Shown here: piece by piece, positions 26,367 to 34,576 of the stretch | How positions within the stretch are numbered: the first letter of the stretch is position 1 | Layout of the letters: each line of letters opens with the position of its first letter | Position numbers and translations under genes: made by a program | Assembly (NCBI GenBank): GCA_013360465.1 | Contig: JABWBO010000005.1 | Location: 62,001-126,000 of the forward strand | Reading direction: 5' to 3' | Origin: Anaerolineae bacterium | GTDB lineage: Bacteria; Chloroflexota; Anaerolineae; Aggregatilineales; Phototrophicaceae | Length of the DNA stretch: 64,000 nt | The notes under the pieces: model-generated | The model's input: the letters and a program-made list of their open reading frames with translations, nothing else | The model's database searches: none | Told to the model about the DNA's origin: nothing

Positions 26367-28089
26367 TCGCCTTCGCATCACGCTGCTGGTCGTCATCCTA
26401 AGCCTGCTCGCCGCCTGCACGTCGGCGGAGGAGTCGCCTGTTCCGACGCGGGCGGTGCTGCCTTCCATCACCCCCGACATCGCCGCTGTTTCGCTCAGCG
26501 CGGTCAGGACTGTCGAAGCGACAGCCGGCACAACGGCGACCTCCACACTTCCTGTGACGGTTCCGCCCGCTGCGTCGCCGACTCCGCCGCTCCCCTCTTT
26601 GACGGCGACGGACACCCCGTTCACTGCCGCGCCGACTTCTGTGCCGACCACGCGCCTCATTGTATCGCCGACACCGTCGTCCCCGGCGACCACTACGTCC
26701 CCGGCGGCTTCAGCCACGCCGCCGCCTGAAACCGCGACGCCGGTTCCGACGCGCGAGGTTCGCCCGATCGGCGCGGCAGGCTTTCCCACACCGCTGATCA
26801 CCGCGATTCGTCTGGAGACGGCGACGCCCACGCCATCAGCGACACCGCAGGAATCGCCCACGCCTTCGACGACGCCGTTCCCCACGCCTATCGGTGAGGC
26901 GTCGGTCACCACCGCCAGCCAGCAGGTGGTCAATCTGATGCAGGAGCCGTCGCACACCGCCACGATCATCCGCGCTGTCGCCAGCGGCGAGAACATGTTC
27001 CTGATCGGGCGCGCCTGGAACAACGAGTGGTATCAGGTCCGGCTGATGGACGGCGTCGAGGGCTGGATCTACGCGCTCTACCTCGTCGTCTGGATCGACA
27101 CCAGCCGCCTGATCGTGACTCACCTCGAACCGACGCGCCCGCCGGTGGCGATGGTCGGGTCGTTCGCGCTGGGCGGGCATGTCATGAACCTCAACGAGGA
27201 TGCTTTCGGGACCATGCATCAGGCAGGCATGACCTGGCTGAAGGTGCAGCACCGCTATCATCATGGCGAACGCGGCTCTGCCGTCGCGTCGATGGTCAAT
27301 GCCGCGCACCGTGCCGGGTTCCGTATCCTGCTCGGCGTGGTCGGGGAGCGTGGGCAGCTCGCCAGCATCCCCAACTATCACGCGGCATTCGCCGACTTCG
27401 TGGCAGGGGCAGCGCTGGCAGGGGCGGATGCCATCGAAATCTGGAACGAGCCGAACATCGACCGCGAGTGGCCCCGGGGCTTCATTCACGGCGGCAACTA
27501 CACCGACCTGCTGCGCGTCTCCTATAACGCCATCAAGGCGGTCAGCCCGGCGACCATCGTGGTCAGCGCCGCGCCGGCTCCGACCGGGTTTTTCGGTCCG
27601 GCGGGCTGCGGCGACGGCGGCTGCAACGACGACATCTTCCTCAAACAGATGGCGTTCGCCGGGGCGCAGAATTTCCTGGACTGCGTGGGGCTGCACCACA
27701 ACGACGGCATCGTCTCGCCGACGCAGCGCACCGGCGATCCGCGCGGCGATCATCCCACCTACTTTCTGAGCGGCGTGATCAGCCGGGTTCCCTCGGAATT
27801 CAACAGCCGCCCGCTGTGCTTCACCGAGGTGGGCTATCTCTCGCCGGAAGGCTACGGAACGCTGCCGCCGAATTTCGCCTGGGCGGCGGGCACGAGTGTC
27901 GCCGAACATGCCCAGTGGCTCGGCGAGGCGGTGCAGGTGGCGCGGACGACGGGGCGGGTGCAGATGTTGATTGTCTGGAATATCGACTTCAACGTCTACA
28001 CTTATGAAGACCCGATGGCGGGCTACGCCATCCGCCGGCGCGACGGCGGGTGCCCGGCGTGCGCTGCGCTCGCCGCCGCGATACGCTAG
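26335..28089 (+). CDS. Lipoprotein with SH3-like domain and glycosidase-type TIM barrel
   Basis: A 584-residue lipoprotein. The lipobox is SLLAAC, then a Pro/Thr linker to about residue 195. An SH3-like module follows (QQVVNLMQEPSHTATIIRAV ... WYQVRLMDGVEGWIYA). From about 270 the protein resembles GH5/GH39-type clan A glycosidases: EIWNEPNIDREW gives the acid/base Glu of the NEP motif, and LCFTEVGYLS gives a nucleophile-like Glu late in the barrel. It probably cleaves cell-wall or environmental glycans at the outer membrane face; substrate unknown. The start is uncertain: ATG 26335 and GTG 26353 both overlap the kinase gene and neither has a good Shine-Dalgarno. Confidence 0.75.
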   Translation: MTCCKTVSFRDRLRITLLVVILSLLAACTSAEESPVPTRAVLPSITPDIAAVSLSAVRTVEATAGTTATSTLPVTVPPAASPTPPLPSLTATDTPFTAAPTSVPTTRLIVSPTPSSPATTTSPAASATPPPETATPVPTREVRPIGAAGFPTPLITAIRLETATPTPSATPQESPTPSTTPFPTPIGEASVTTASQQVVNLMQEPSHTATIIRAVASGENMFLIGRAWNNEWYQVRLMDGVEGWIYALYLVVWIDTSRLIVTHLEPTRPPVAMVGSFALGGHVMNLNEDAFGTMHQAGMTWLKVQHRYHHGERGSAVASMVNAAHRAGFRILLGVVGERGQLASIPNYHAAFADFVAGAALAGADAIEIWNEPNIDREWPRGFIHGGNYTDLLRVSYNAIKAVSPATIVVSAAPAPTGFFGPAGCGDGGCNDDIFLKQMAFAGAQNFLDCVGLHHNDGIVSPTQRTGDPRGDHPTYFLSGVISRVPSEFNSRPLCFTEVGYLSPEGYGTLPPNFAWAAGTSVAEHAQWLGEAVQVARTTGRVQMLIVWNIDFNVYTYEDPMAGYAIRRRDGGCPACAALAAAIR

Positions 28090-28112
28090 GCGGCTGCCGT
28101 CACCCACTCATC

Positions 28113-28142
28113 TTGACACTGCCAGATCCTTAACCCTATAAT
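28113..28142 (+). promoter_or_regulatory. Consensus promoter of the zinc-uptake operon
   Basis: A perfect TTGACA (28113-28118) and a perfect TATAAT (28137-28142) are spaced by 18 bases. This is the best housekeeping promoter in the window and lies directly before the znuA-like gene. Confidence 0.8.
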
Positions 28143-28157
28143 TGATACTCTGTATCA
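28143..28157 (+). promoter_or_regulatory. Fur/Zur-type operator palindrome
   Basis: TGATACTCTGTATCA is an inverted repeat (TGATAC-TCT-GTATCA). It abuts the -10 box, covering the expected transcription start, and has the 15-bp 7-1-7 layout of Fur-family boxes (compare TGATAATnATTATCA-like sites). A repressor bound here would block the zinc-uptake promoter. No regulator gene lies nearby. Confidence 0.65.
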
Positions 28158-28180
28158 TTTATGGCATTGGAGAACCCCAG

Positions 28181-29362
28181 GTGAGGCGCAGAAATCCCTT
28201 CACTTTCGCGTTCCTGTTTTTTGTCTGTGCTGTATTCTCGCCATTCGTCCAGGCGCAGGAGCGCCGCTTGCAGGTGATAGCGACCCATACGATCCTCGCC
28301 GATGTGGTCGCCAACGTCGCCGGCGACTTCGCCGATGTGGTCGCGCTCATGCCGATCAACGCCGACCCGCATACATTCGTCCCCGCGCCCAGCGATGTGG
28401 CGCGTCTGGCGGACGCTAACCTCGTCTTTGTCAACGGCGCCTTCTTCGAAGAAGGGCTGTTGGAAGTGATCGAAAATGCGGCGGTGGAGGTCAACATCGT
28501 CGAAGCATCGCAGTGCGTACCGATCCTGCCGTTTGGCGCGCACGATCACGACCTCGAAGCGGAACACGCTGCCGCCGACGCTGCGGAGACTGCCGCGCCG
28601 CTGCCGGAAGGGGAATTTGCCGAACGCTGCGCTGGATATTACGAGGCGATGACGATTCTGCACGGCGGTGAGGCTCATGCGGATCACGAGGGAGACGAGG
28701 CAGAACAGGATGCCCAACATGGGCACGGCGTCGAACCCCTGGGTCCGCTCTATGTGCTGGACTGCGCCGGCGGTCACGGTCACGAAGCCGAGGCTGCTGC
28801 TGACCACGATCATGTCGAAGGCGGCTGCGATCCGCATGTGTGGTGGGAGCCGCACAACGTCATCTTCTGGACCATGACCATCCGCGACAGCCTCTCGGAA
28901 CTGGACCCGGTGAACGCCGCCGCTTACGCTGCCAACGCCGCTGCCTACATTGATGCTCTTGATGCGCTGGCGCACGACGAGATTCGCCCGCTCATCGAGA
29001 GCCTGCCGGCGGAACGCCGCATCCTGGTGACGGATCACGACTCTCTGGGCTACTTCGCCAGCGCCTACGGCTTCGAGGTGGTCGGGGTCGTCATCCCCGG
29101 CGGCAGCACCCTTGCCGAGCCAAGCCCAGCGGAGACGGCGGCGCTGATCGACCTCATCCGTCAGGAGGGCGTATCGGCGATTATTGTGGGCACGACGGTG
29201 AGTTCGGTGATGGCGGACCAGGTCTCCGCCGAAACCGGGGCGCAGATCGTCCGCATTTACACGGACTCGCTCAGCGAAACCGGCGGACCGGCAGGGACTT
29301 ACCTCGACTTCATGCGCTATAATGCGGATGTGATCGTCGGCGCATTAGGTGCATCCTCTTGA
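28181..29362 (+). CDS. znuA: Zinc ABC transporter, substrate-binding protein
   Basis: A 393-residue exported cluster-9 solute-binding protein. The signal peptide (FTFAFLFFVCAVFSPFVQA) is followed by ATHTILADVV and NADPHTFVPAPSD, which carry the first two metal-ligand His. A His/Asp/Glu-rich insertion of about 130 residues (roughly 125-220, with HDHD, HADH, HGHG and HDH clusters) sits where ZnuA proteins carry their His-rich loop, but it is much longer than usual and includes three Cys. The C-lobe has CDPHVWWEP and a VTDHDSLGYFA stretch. I start at GTG 28181 because GGAG lies 8 bases upstream; the track start is within the promoter. First gene of a three-gene operon. Confidence 0.88.
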   Translation: MRRRNPFTFAFLFFVCAVFSPFVQAQERRLQVIATHTILADVVANVAGDFADVVALMPINADPHTFVPAPSDVARLADANLVFVNGAFFEEGLLEVIENAAVEVNIVEASQCVPILPFGAHDHDLEAEHAAADAAETAAPLPEGEFAERCAGYYEAMTILHGGEAHADHEGDEAEQDAQHGHGVEPLGPLYVLDCAGGHGHEAEAAADHDHVEGGCDPHVWWEPHNVIFWTMTIRDSLSELDPVNAAAYAANAAAYIDALDALAHDEIRPLIESLPAERRILVTDHDSLGYFASAYGFEVVGVVIPGGSTLAEPSPAETAALIDLIRQEGVSAIIVGTTVSSVMADQVSAETGAQIVRIYTDSLSETGGPAGTYLDFMRYNADVIVGALGASS

Positions 29363-30186
29363 CAGGATCGTCAGGCACGCTGTCGCAAATCACGCCTTCG
29401 GGGGAGATGCAGACCAGCGTGGGCGGAACTTCGCCCGCGCTGGTCGTTCGCAGCATCTCGGCGGGCTATTCCACCGTGCCGCGCGCCATCGAAGACATCA
29501 GTTTTTCCGTCAATATCGGTGAACGCATCGCTGTGCTGGGTCCAAACGGCGCGGGCAAGAGTACGCTGTTCAAAGCCATCGTCGGCTTGATTGATTTCAA
29601 TACCGGCGAGATTTCCATACACGAACGCGACTGCCGCACCAGCCACGCGCTGGTCGGCTATGTGCCGCAACAGAACCGCGTCGATTGGGATTTTCCGGCG
29701 ACGGTGCGCGATGTCGTCATGATGGGGCGGCTGCGCAAGATCGGCTGGTTCCATCACCCAGGGCGGCGCGACCGCGCGGCAGTAGATGCTGCGCTGAGCC
29801 GCGTCGGCATGGCGGACAAGGGGAAACGCGGCATCATCGATCTCAGCGGTGGGGAGCGTCAGCGCGTCTTCATCGCCCGCGCGCTGGCGCAGGAAGCGGA
29901 TGTGCTGCTGCTGGATGAACCGTTCAGCGCCGTCGATGCCACCGCCGAGCGCGAGATCCTCGACGTGCTGGACCGACTGCGCGAGCAGCAGGTGACGACC
30001 TTGATCGCCACCCATGATCTCAACCTGGCATCGACCCGTTTCGACCGTATCCTGCTGATTCGCCGGCATCTCGTCGCTTTTGGGACGGTCCGAGAAGTCT
30101 TCACTGCGGAAAACTTTGCCCGCGCTTACGGCAAGCAGGTCGGAGTCTTTCAGGATGGCGCATTCTTCGTCATCGACGAGCATTGA
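29359..30186 (+). CDS. znuC: Zinc ABC transporter, ATP-binding protein
   Basis: A 275-residue ABC ATPase with Walker A GPNGAGKST, Q-loop VPQQNRVDWDFP, signature LSGGERQR, Walker B VLLLDEP and the switch His in ATHD. The VDWDFP segment is typical of metal-type (Mn/Zn) cluster ATPases. It powers uptake with the permease encoded next. The TTG start at 29359 overlaps the znuA stop (TTGA); an ATG at 29407 is a possible shorter start, since the first 25 residues are not part of the ABC fold. The stop overlaps the permease gene region, so the three are translated together. Confidence 0.88.
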   Translation: MTGSSGTLSQITPSGEMQTSVGGTSPALVVRSISAGYSTVPRAIEDISFSVNIGERIAVLGPNGAGKSTLFKAIVGLIDFNTGEISIHERDCRTSHALVGYVPQQNRVDWDFPATVRDVVMMGRLRKIGWFHHPGRRDRAAVDAALSRVGMADKGKRGIIDLSGGERQRVFIARALAQEADVLLLDEPFSAVDATAEREILDVLDRLREQQVTTLIATHDLNLASTRFDRILLIRRHLVAFGTVREVFTAENFARAYGKQVGVFQDGAFFVIDEH

Positions 30187-30191
30187 ACCGC

Positions 30192-31028
30192 ATGGACCTC
30201 TATACGCTTCTCATTGAACCCATGACCTACCAGTTCATGCAGCGCGGGCTGCTGGCGGCGCTGCTGGTCGGCGGCGTCAGCGGGGTGATCGGCTGCTTCG
30301 TGGTGGTGCGCGGCTTATCGTTCTTCGGCGACGCTCTGGCGCATTCCATTTTGCCGGGGGTCTCTCTGGCGTACATCGTCGGAGCTGATCTGTTCGTCGG
30401 CGGTTTGATCGCCGGGGTGGGGTCGGCGCTGGGCATCGGGCTGCTCACCAGCCGGGGGAGGCTAAGCGAAGATACGGCGATTGGCGTGGTCTTCGCCGGC
30501 ATGTTTGCCCTGGGCATTCTGATCATCAGCACTGTACGCAGCTACAGCGTCGATCTGTCGCATATCCTGTTCGGGCATATCCTGGGGGTGCAGGATGGCG
30601 ACCTGCTGACGATGGCGCTGAGCGGCGCGGTGGTGCTGATCGCCGTCTTCCTATTCTACAAGGAACTGGTCGCTCAGAGCTTCGACCCGGGGCTGCTGCG
30701 CGCCCTGCGGCTTCCTGGCGAGGCGCTGCGCCTGCTGCTGCTGGTGCTGATCGCCCTGACGATTGTCGCCAGCTTGCAGACCGTCGGCATCGCACTGATG
30801 CTGGCGCTGCTGGTCACCCCGGCGGCGACCGCCCGCATCTTCACTCACCGCATGATCACCATGATCCTGGCGTCTTCCGTGCTGGGCATGGTGTCCGGCG
30901 TGATCGGCTTATATCTGTCCTGGCATCTCAACGTCGCATCGGGCGCAGCAGTTGTGCTGACCTCGACAGCGATCTTCATCCTCGTCTTCAGCGTCAATCG
31001 CCTTACGACCCTGGTGAGGATGCGCTGA
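30192..31028 (+). CDS. znuB: Zinc ABC transporter, permease
   Basis: A 278-residue integral membrane protein of the ZnuB/MntB (ABC-3) family with about eight or nine hydrophobic segments. Typical family stretches are VVVRGLSFFGDALAHSILPG near residue 40 and SEDTAIGVVFAGMFALGI near residue 100, and the end has ALLVTPAATARI. It forms the channel for metal taken from the ZnuA-like binding protein. I use ATG 30192; the track's TTG at 30183 overlaps the upstream stop. Metal choice (Zn rather than Mn) is inferred from the long His-rich loop of the binding protein, not from the permease. Confidence 0.88.
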   Translation: MDLYTLLIEPMTYQFMQRGLLAALLVGGVSGVIGCFVVVRGLSFFGDALAHSILPGVSLAYIVGADLFVGGLIAGVGSALGIGLLTSRGRLSEDTAIGVVFAGMFALGILIISTVRSYSVDLSHILFGHILGVQDGDLLTMALSGAVVLIAVFLFYKELVAQSFDPGLLRALRLPGEALRLLLLVLIALTIVASLQTVGIALMLALLVTPAATARIFTHRMITMILASSVLGMVSGVIGLYLSWHLNVASGAAVVLTSTAIFILVFSVNRLTTLVRMR

Positions 31029-31121
31029 ACTTTGCCTCGCTCTGAGGGGTGATCTCCATCATGTCCACCATGGTTGCCCCCACGTTCGGGACATGCGGAG
31101 ACCTCCCCACTCGCCCACAAA

Positions 31122-31134
31122 CGCCCTACGGGCG
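31122..31134 (-). terminator. Short hairpin after mscL
   Basis: CGCCC-TAC-GGGCG forms a 5-bp hairpin just past the mscL stop on the minus strand and is followed by TTTG. It could act as a weak terminator between the convergent znuB and mscL genes. The rest of the 109-base gap holds nothing recognisable. Confidence 0.35.
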
Positions 31135-31137
31135 AAA

Positions 31138-31560
31138 CTACATCTTCGACTTGATCGTCTCGTTGAGCTGCTTGATGGCTTCGGTCAGCAGCTGCTCCTG
31201 CGTCGGTCCGGCAGGCGCGGCGGGCGCCGCCGGTTTTTCGGTGCGGCGTTTCATTTCGTTGAAGGCGCGCACGATCAGGAAGACGACGAAGGCGACGATC
31301 AGGAAGGAGATAGTGGCATTGATGAACTTGCCGATGCCGATCACCACATCGGTGACGGTTCCGTCGGCAGCCGTCGTCGTGCCCAGCTTGATAGCGATCT
31401 CAGAGAAGTCAATGCCGCTCAGGAAGAAACCGATGGGGGGCATGATGATGTCGTTGACGAGTGACGTGACGATTGCGCCAAACGCGCCGCCGATGATAAT
31501 GCCGACGGCGAGATCGAGTACGTTCCCCCGCATAATGAACTCACGAAATTCCTTGATCAT
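31138..31560 (-). CDS. mscL: Large-conductance mechanosensitive channel
   Basis: A 140-residue MscL. The N-terminus IKEFREFIMRGNVLDLAVG and the first membrane helix GIIIGGAFGAIVTSLVNDIIMPP are diagnostic. A periplasmic loop follows, then the second helix ISFLIVAFVVFLIVRAFN and a cytoplasmic tail with an Ala/Pro hinge and a C-terminal amphipathic helix. It opens as a homopentamer under membrane tension to release solutes during osmotic downshock. I start at ATG 31560, since AAGGAG lies 8 bases upstream; the longer track start adds 13 non-homologous residues. Confidence 0.95.
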   Translation of the reverse strand: MIKEFREFIMRGNVLDLAVGIIIGGAFGAIVTSLVNDIIMPPIGFFLSGIDFSEIAIKLGTTTAADGTVTDVVIGIGKFINATISFLIVAFVVFLIVRAFNEMKRRTEKPAAPAAPAGPTQEQLLTEAIKQLNETIKSKM

Positions 31561-31675
31561 GTTCCTTCTCCTTACACAGCCGATATAATGGACCTGCACC
31601 TTGTGATTATATTTAGTTTCTCCATAAGCGCCTCATTGTAGTGTAAACCGGATTGTAACTCAGGAGTTATCCGAG

Positions 31676-32026
31676 ATGGATCAGATCAGCAAGCCGTTCG
31701 ACTCGTACATCATCTCCTACGTCACGGGGTATCCGCACGACTGTGTGATCACCTGTTTCAATGGGGATGCTTATGCCGGGCGCATGATCTTCTACAAAGA
31801 GAATGCCGAACTGCCGCCGAACGTCATGTTCAACGATGCGCCATCACTGCATTTCCACAGCCATCACTACGACGCCATCGTGACTATCCTGCGCTACGAG
31901 AAGCCGTTGATGCTCTTCTTCGTCCCGGCTTCCAGGACCGGCGGGATCGTCACCAGCGAGCGGGAACCGGTGGGCGAGCAGGAAGGGACAGGCATGCCCC
32001 AGACGCCGCGTCCGGGGATGCCGTAG
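31676..32026 (+). CDS. Small protein of unknown function
   Basis: A 116-residue cytoplasmic protein. The first 90 residues are a compact beta-rich unit with a conserved-looking FDSYIISYVTGYPHD start, FNGDAYAGRMIFY, and an unusual HFHSHHYD cluster that could bind metal. The last 25 residues are disordered and end in PQTPRPGMP. GGAG lies 8 bases before the ATG. It sits alone between a divergent mscL and a convergent propeller gene. I do not recognise the family. Confidence 0.6.
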   Translation: MDQISKPFDSYIISYVTGYPHDCVITCFNGDAYAGRMIFYKENAELPPNVMFNDAPSLHFHSHHYDAIVTILRYEKPLMLFFVPASRTGGIVTSEREPVGEQEGTGMPQTPRPGMP

Positions 32027-32035
32027 CGGCGCAGG

Positions 32036-33130
32036 CTAGCGGCGTATCAGCATCGCGGGGTAGGAAGCCGGCAGTCCTGCCGGGCTGAGCAGATGGATGT
32101 CTCCTATCCGCCAGTCCATGAAGTAGATGCGATACTGCCCGCCCGGGTCGCTCATGAAGGCGATCCGCTCCCCATCCGCCAGCCATGCCGGCAGGACGTC
32201 GGATGTGCCGGCGCGTCTGATCTGGACAGGTGGGCTGCCGTCGCGCGCCACGATAGTGATCTCCGGGTCGCGTCCGATGGCGGTTTGAATCGCCAGATGC
32301 GTGCCGTCGGGCGACCACGCCGGCGTGTGCCAGAAGATTCCGGCGACGATCTCCTGTGAGTCGGTCATCTGGCGGACACTGCTGCCGTCGGCGTTCATGA
32401 GATACAGGTTGCGATAGAGGCTGCGGACGGAGAAGTAGGCGATCTCACGTCCGTCGGGTGACCAGGAAGGGCTGGTGTCCCATGCCGGGTCGTGCGTCAG
32501 GTTGCGCGCGTCGCTGCCATCGGTGCGGGCGCGAAAGATGTCGGCGCTGCCATCGCGCCATGAGACGAATGCCAGCGCTGTGCCATCCGGGGACCATGCC
32601 GGGAAGCGATCATCTTCGGGGGCGTTCGCCAGCACCCAGGGGTTCACACCCGACGTCAGCGGTTGGCGGATGTCCAGGATATACAGGTCAATCTGCGCGC
32701 CGGCATCGACCTCATAGGCGATGCGCGTCCCGTCCGGGGACCATGTCGGCGCATGACCATAGCGCACAGCCTCCGGCGCAGCGCGGCGAATCTGCCCGTC
32801 CAGGGTCATGAGGTAGAGCGAGCGAATCCCTTCCTCGCGGGTGGAATAAAATGCCAGATGTGTCCCATCGGGGGACCATGCCGCGCTGGTATCGTGCGCC
32901 GGATGATGGGATACGTTGATGGCGATCTGGCGCGCCGTGTCCATCAGGAAAATATCGCTGGCGCAGTTACAGGGATCGTGTATCGTGCCGGTGACTTCAG
33001 ACTCGAACGTGATGAGCAGCCCCGATGGACTGATGGACGCCGCCGTGACCGCTGTAAGACTCAGCGCCAGGCAAATTCCGCCAAGTCGCAGAGAAAACCC
33101 CGCCAGCCACCGCATCATTGAATCGACCAT
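32036..33130 (-). CDS. Secreted TolB-like beta-propeller protein (PD40 repeats)
   Basis: A 364-residue secreted protein with a signal peptide (LGGICLALSLTAVTAAS). The body consists of at least five PD40/TolB-type blades, each with the signature WSPDGTxxAF or close variants (AAWSPDGTHLAFYS, PAWSPDGTALAFVS, PSWSPDGREIAYFS). These six-bladed propellers bind proteins or glycans; no catalytic role is implied. Start choice is uncertain: GTG 33142, ATG 33130 and ATG 33118 are all in frame. A minus-strand TATAAT at 33158-33163 puts transcription start just before 33142, which favours 33130. Confidence 0.75.
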   Translation of the reverse strand: MVDSMMRWLAGFSLRLGGICLALSLTAVTAASISPSGLLITFESEVTGTIHDPCNCASDIFLMDTARQIAINVSHHPAHDTSAAWSPDGTHLAFYSTREEGIRSLYLMTLDGQIRRAAPEAVRYGHAPTWSPDGTRIAYEVDAGAQIDLYILDIRQPLTSGVNPWVLANAPEDDRFPAWSPDGTALAFVSWRDGSADIFRARTDGSDARNLTHDPAWDTSPSWSPDGREIAYFSVRSLYRNLYLMNADGSSVRQMTDSQEIVAGIFWHTPAWSPDGTHLAIQTAIGRDPEITIVARDGSPPVQIRRAGTSDVLPAWLADGERIAFMSDPGGQYRIYFMDWRIGDIHLLSPAGLPASYPAMLIRR

Positions 33131-33157
33131 TCCGAACTTCACCGCCGACCTATGCGC

Positions 33158-33163
33158 ATTATA
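33158..33163 (-). promoter_or_regulatory. Probable -10 box of the propeller gene
   Basis: A minus-strand TATAAT lies 27 bases before ATG 33130. The predicted RNA start near 33151 leaves a very short leader. Confidence 0.45.
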
Positions 33164-33242
33164 TATCGACTGGCAGCCCAGAAGTTCGCCAGGAATGCGA
33201 ACAAATGTTAACTTATCGGCATGATTTCGTGAGGAGGCAGGG

Positions 33243-34454
33243 ATGATCAGTTCACTTCAGTTCAGCGCCGAGTTTGCCGCCGGACCCAGACAGGTCTATG
33301 CCGCGTTCACCAGCCCCATTCTGCTGCGCGGCTGGCTGTGCGATTACGCGCTGTTCAGCCGCGTGCAGGGCAACCGGTATCTCTTCTGTTGGAACAACGG
33401 CTATGCTGCGATGGGGCAGTATACGACGCTGCAAGCCCCGGATCGCGTCGTCTTCTCCTGGATGGGCGACGGCGACCCGGCGGCGACCACCGTCGAGGTG
33501 GCGATCACGGCAGAGGGGACCGGCAGCCGAATTGCCCTGACGCATCAGGGGTTGGGCGACGGCGACGCCTGGAAATCGAGCCGCGAAGCGGTGGAACGCG
33601 GCTGGCGGGAGGGACTGGACAACCTCGTCTATTTTCTGGACACCGGGCTGGATGCCCGCATCATGCGCCGCCCGATGCTCGGCATCAACATCGGCTTCCT
33701 GGAAGAAGGGACGCAGGAGCGCCTGGGGCTGCCCACCAGTGACGGTGTGCTGCTCAGCGGCACTGTCGAGGGTTTGGGGGCGCATAACGCCGGGCTGCGC
33801 GGCGGCGATCTGGTCGTCAGCCTTGCCGGGCATTCACTGAAGAGTTACAGCGAAATGGCGGCGGCGCTGGTCGGCAAGAAGGGCGGCGATACGGTGGATA
33901 TCGCCTTCTACCGAGGGGCGGAACTGCACCAGGTGCAGATGCGTCTGAGCGAACGCCCGCGCCCGCCGATCCTGGAGTCGGTTGCCGCGCTGGCGGAGCA
34001 TCTGCGCAGGACCGCCGGCGAACTTACCGGCGAACTCGATGCGCTGCTGCAAGACGTGAGCGCCGCTGACGCCGCGGCGCGTCCCGCACCGGAGTCCTGG
34101 AGCGTGAACGAGAACCTGGCGCATCTGATCTTCACCGAACGCTTCACGCAGATGCTCAACTTCGGCGTCATGGGCGGCGATGACCACATCGCCTGGCCCG
34201 ACAACAACGCCGCCCAGCTCACCCCCATCCTGGCGCTTTATCCCGATACAACGGCGCTCGTTGATGGGCTGAAGCGGGAGATGCTGGCGACGGTTGTGCA
34301 GGTCGCCGCGCTTCCGACGCAGACGGCGGATGACCTGCCGATCTTCACGACAATCAGCCAATCGATGATGGGCTTGGCAGATCACGCACGCGAACACTAC
34401 CAGCAGATGCGCGAGGCGCTGGAGGCTCTGAAGGCGGCGCACGGCGTGAAATAG
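33243..34454 (+). CDS. AHSA1 (SRPBCC)-PDZ-DinB three-domain protein
   Basis: A 403-residue cytoplasmic protein built from three domains. Residues 1-135 match the AHSA1/SRPBCC fold (AAGPRQVYAAFTSPILLRGWL, then VVFSWMGDGDPAATTVEV and ALTHQGLGDGDAW). Residues 145-235 form a PDZ domain (GVLLSGTVEGLGAHNAGLRG, then DLVVSLAGHSL). Residues 243-395 form a DinB-like four-helix bundle with His at NENLAHLI and ADHAREHY, the usual metal ligands. AHSA1 domains bind hydrophobic ligands or Hsp90-like partners, and DinB folds often act as thiol-dependent transferases. I do not know this fusion from a described system. GAGGAGG lies 7 bases before the ATG. Confidence 0.75.
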   Translation: MISSLQFSAEFAAGPRQVYAAFTSPILLRGWLCDYALFSRVQGNRYLFCWNNGYAAMGQYTTLQAPDRVVFSWMGDGDPAATTVEVAITAEGTGSRIALTHQGLGDGDAWKSSREAVERGWREGLDNLVYFLDTGLDARIMRRPMLGINIGFLEEGTQERLGLPTSDGVLLSGTVEGLGAHNAGLRGGDLVVSLAGHSLKSYSEMAAALVGKKGGDTVDIAFYRGAELHQVQMRLSERPRPPILESVAALAEHLRRTAGELTGELDALLQDVSAADAAARPAPESWSVNENLAHLIFTERFTQMLNFGVMGGDDHIAWPDNNAAQLTPILALYPDTTALVDGLKREMLATVVQVAALPTQTADDLPIFTTISQSMMGLADHAREHYQQMREALEALKAAHGVK

Positions 34455-34498
34455 GCGGCTGGCTCGAACCAATTTGTGATGGGATGAGGCGGTATCGC

Positions 34499-34557
34499 TA
34501 TACTAGAGATATTCACCGACGCGCCGAGATCTTCTGGGATCGCCATCCCAGAAGATC
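34499..34557 (+). promoter_or_regulatory. Promoter and 13-bp leader hairpin of the creatininase-family gene
   Basis: A -10-like TATACT at 34499-34504 is followed by a perfect 13-bp inverted repeat, GATCTTCTGGGAT-CGCC-ATCCCAGAAGATC, at 34528-34557. The Shine-Dalgarno GAGGAG and the ATG at 34577 come after it. The hairpin therefore lies in the 5' leader of the mRNA. No U-run follows, so it is not a standard terminator. Confidence 0.6.
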
Positions 34558-34576
34558 GCAAAGAGGAGTAGCGACC

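Noticed and set aside
28161-28184. ATG start inside the znuA leader
   Set aside because: It opens a 7-codon frame ending in TGA; the GTG at 28181 has the proper Shine-Dalgarno and signal peptide.
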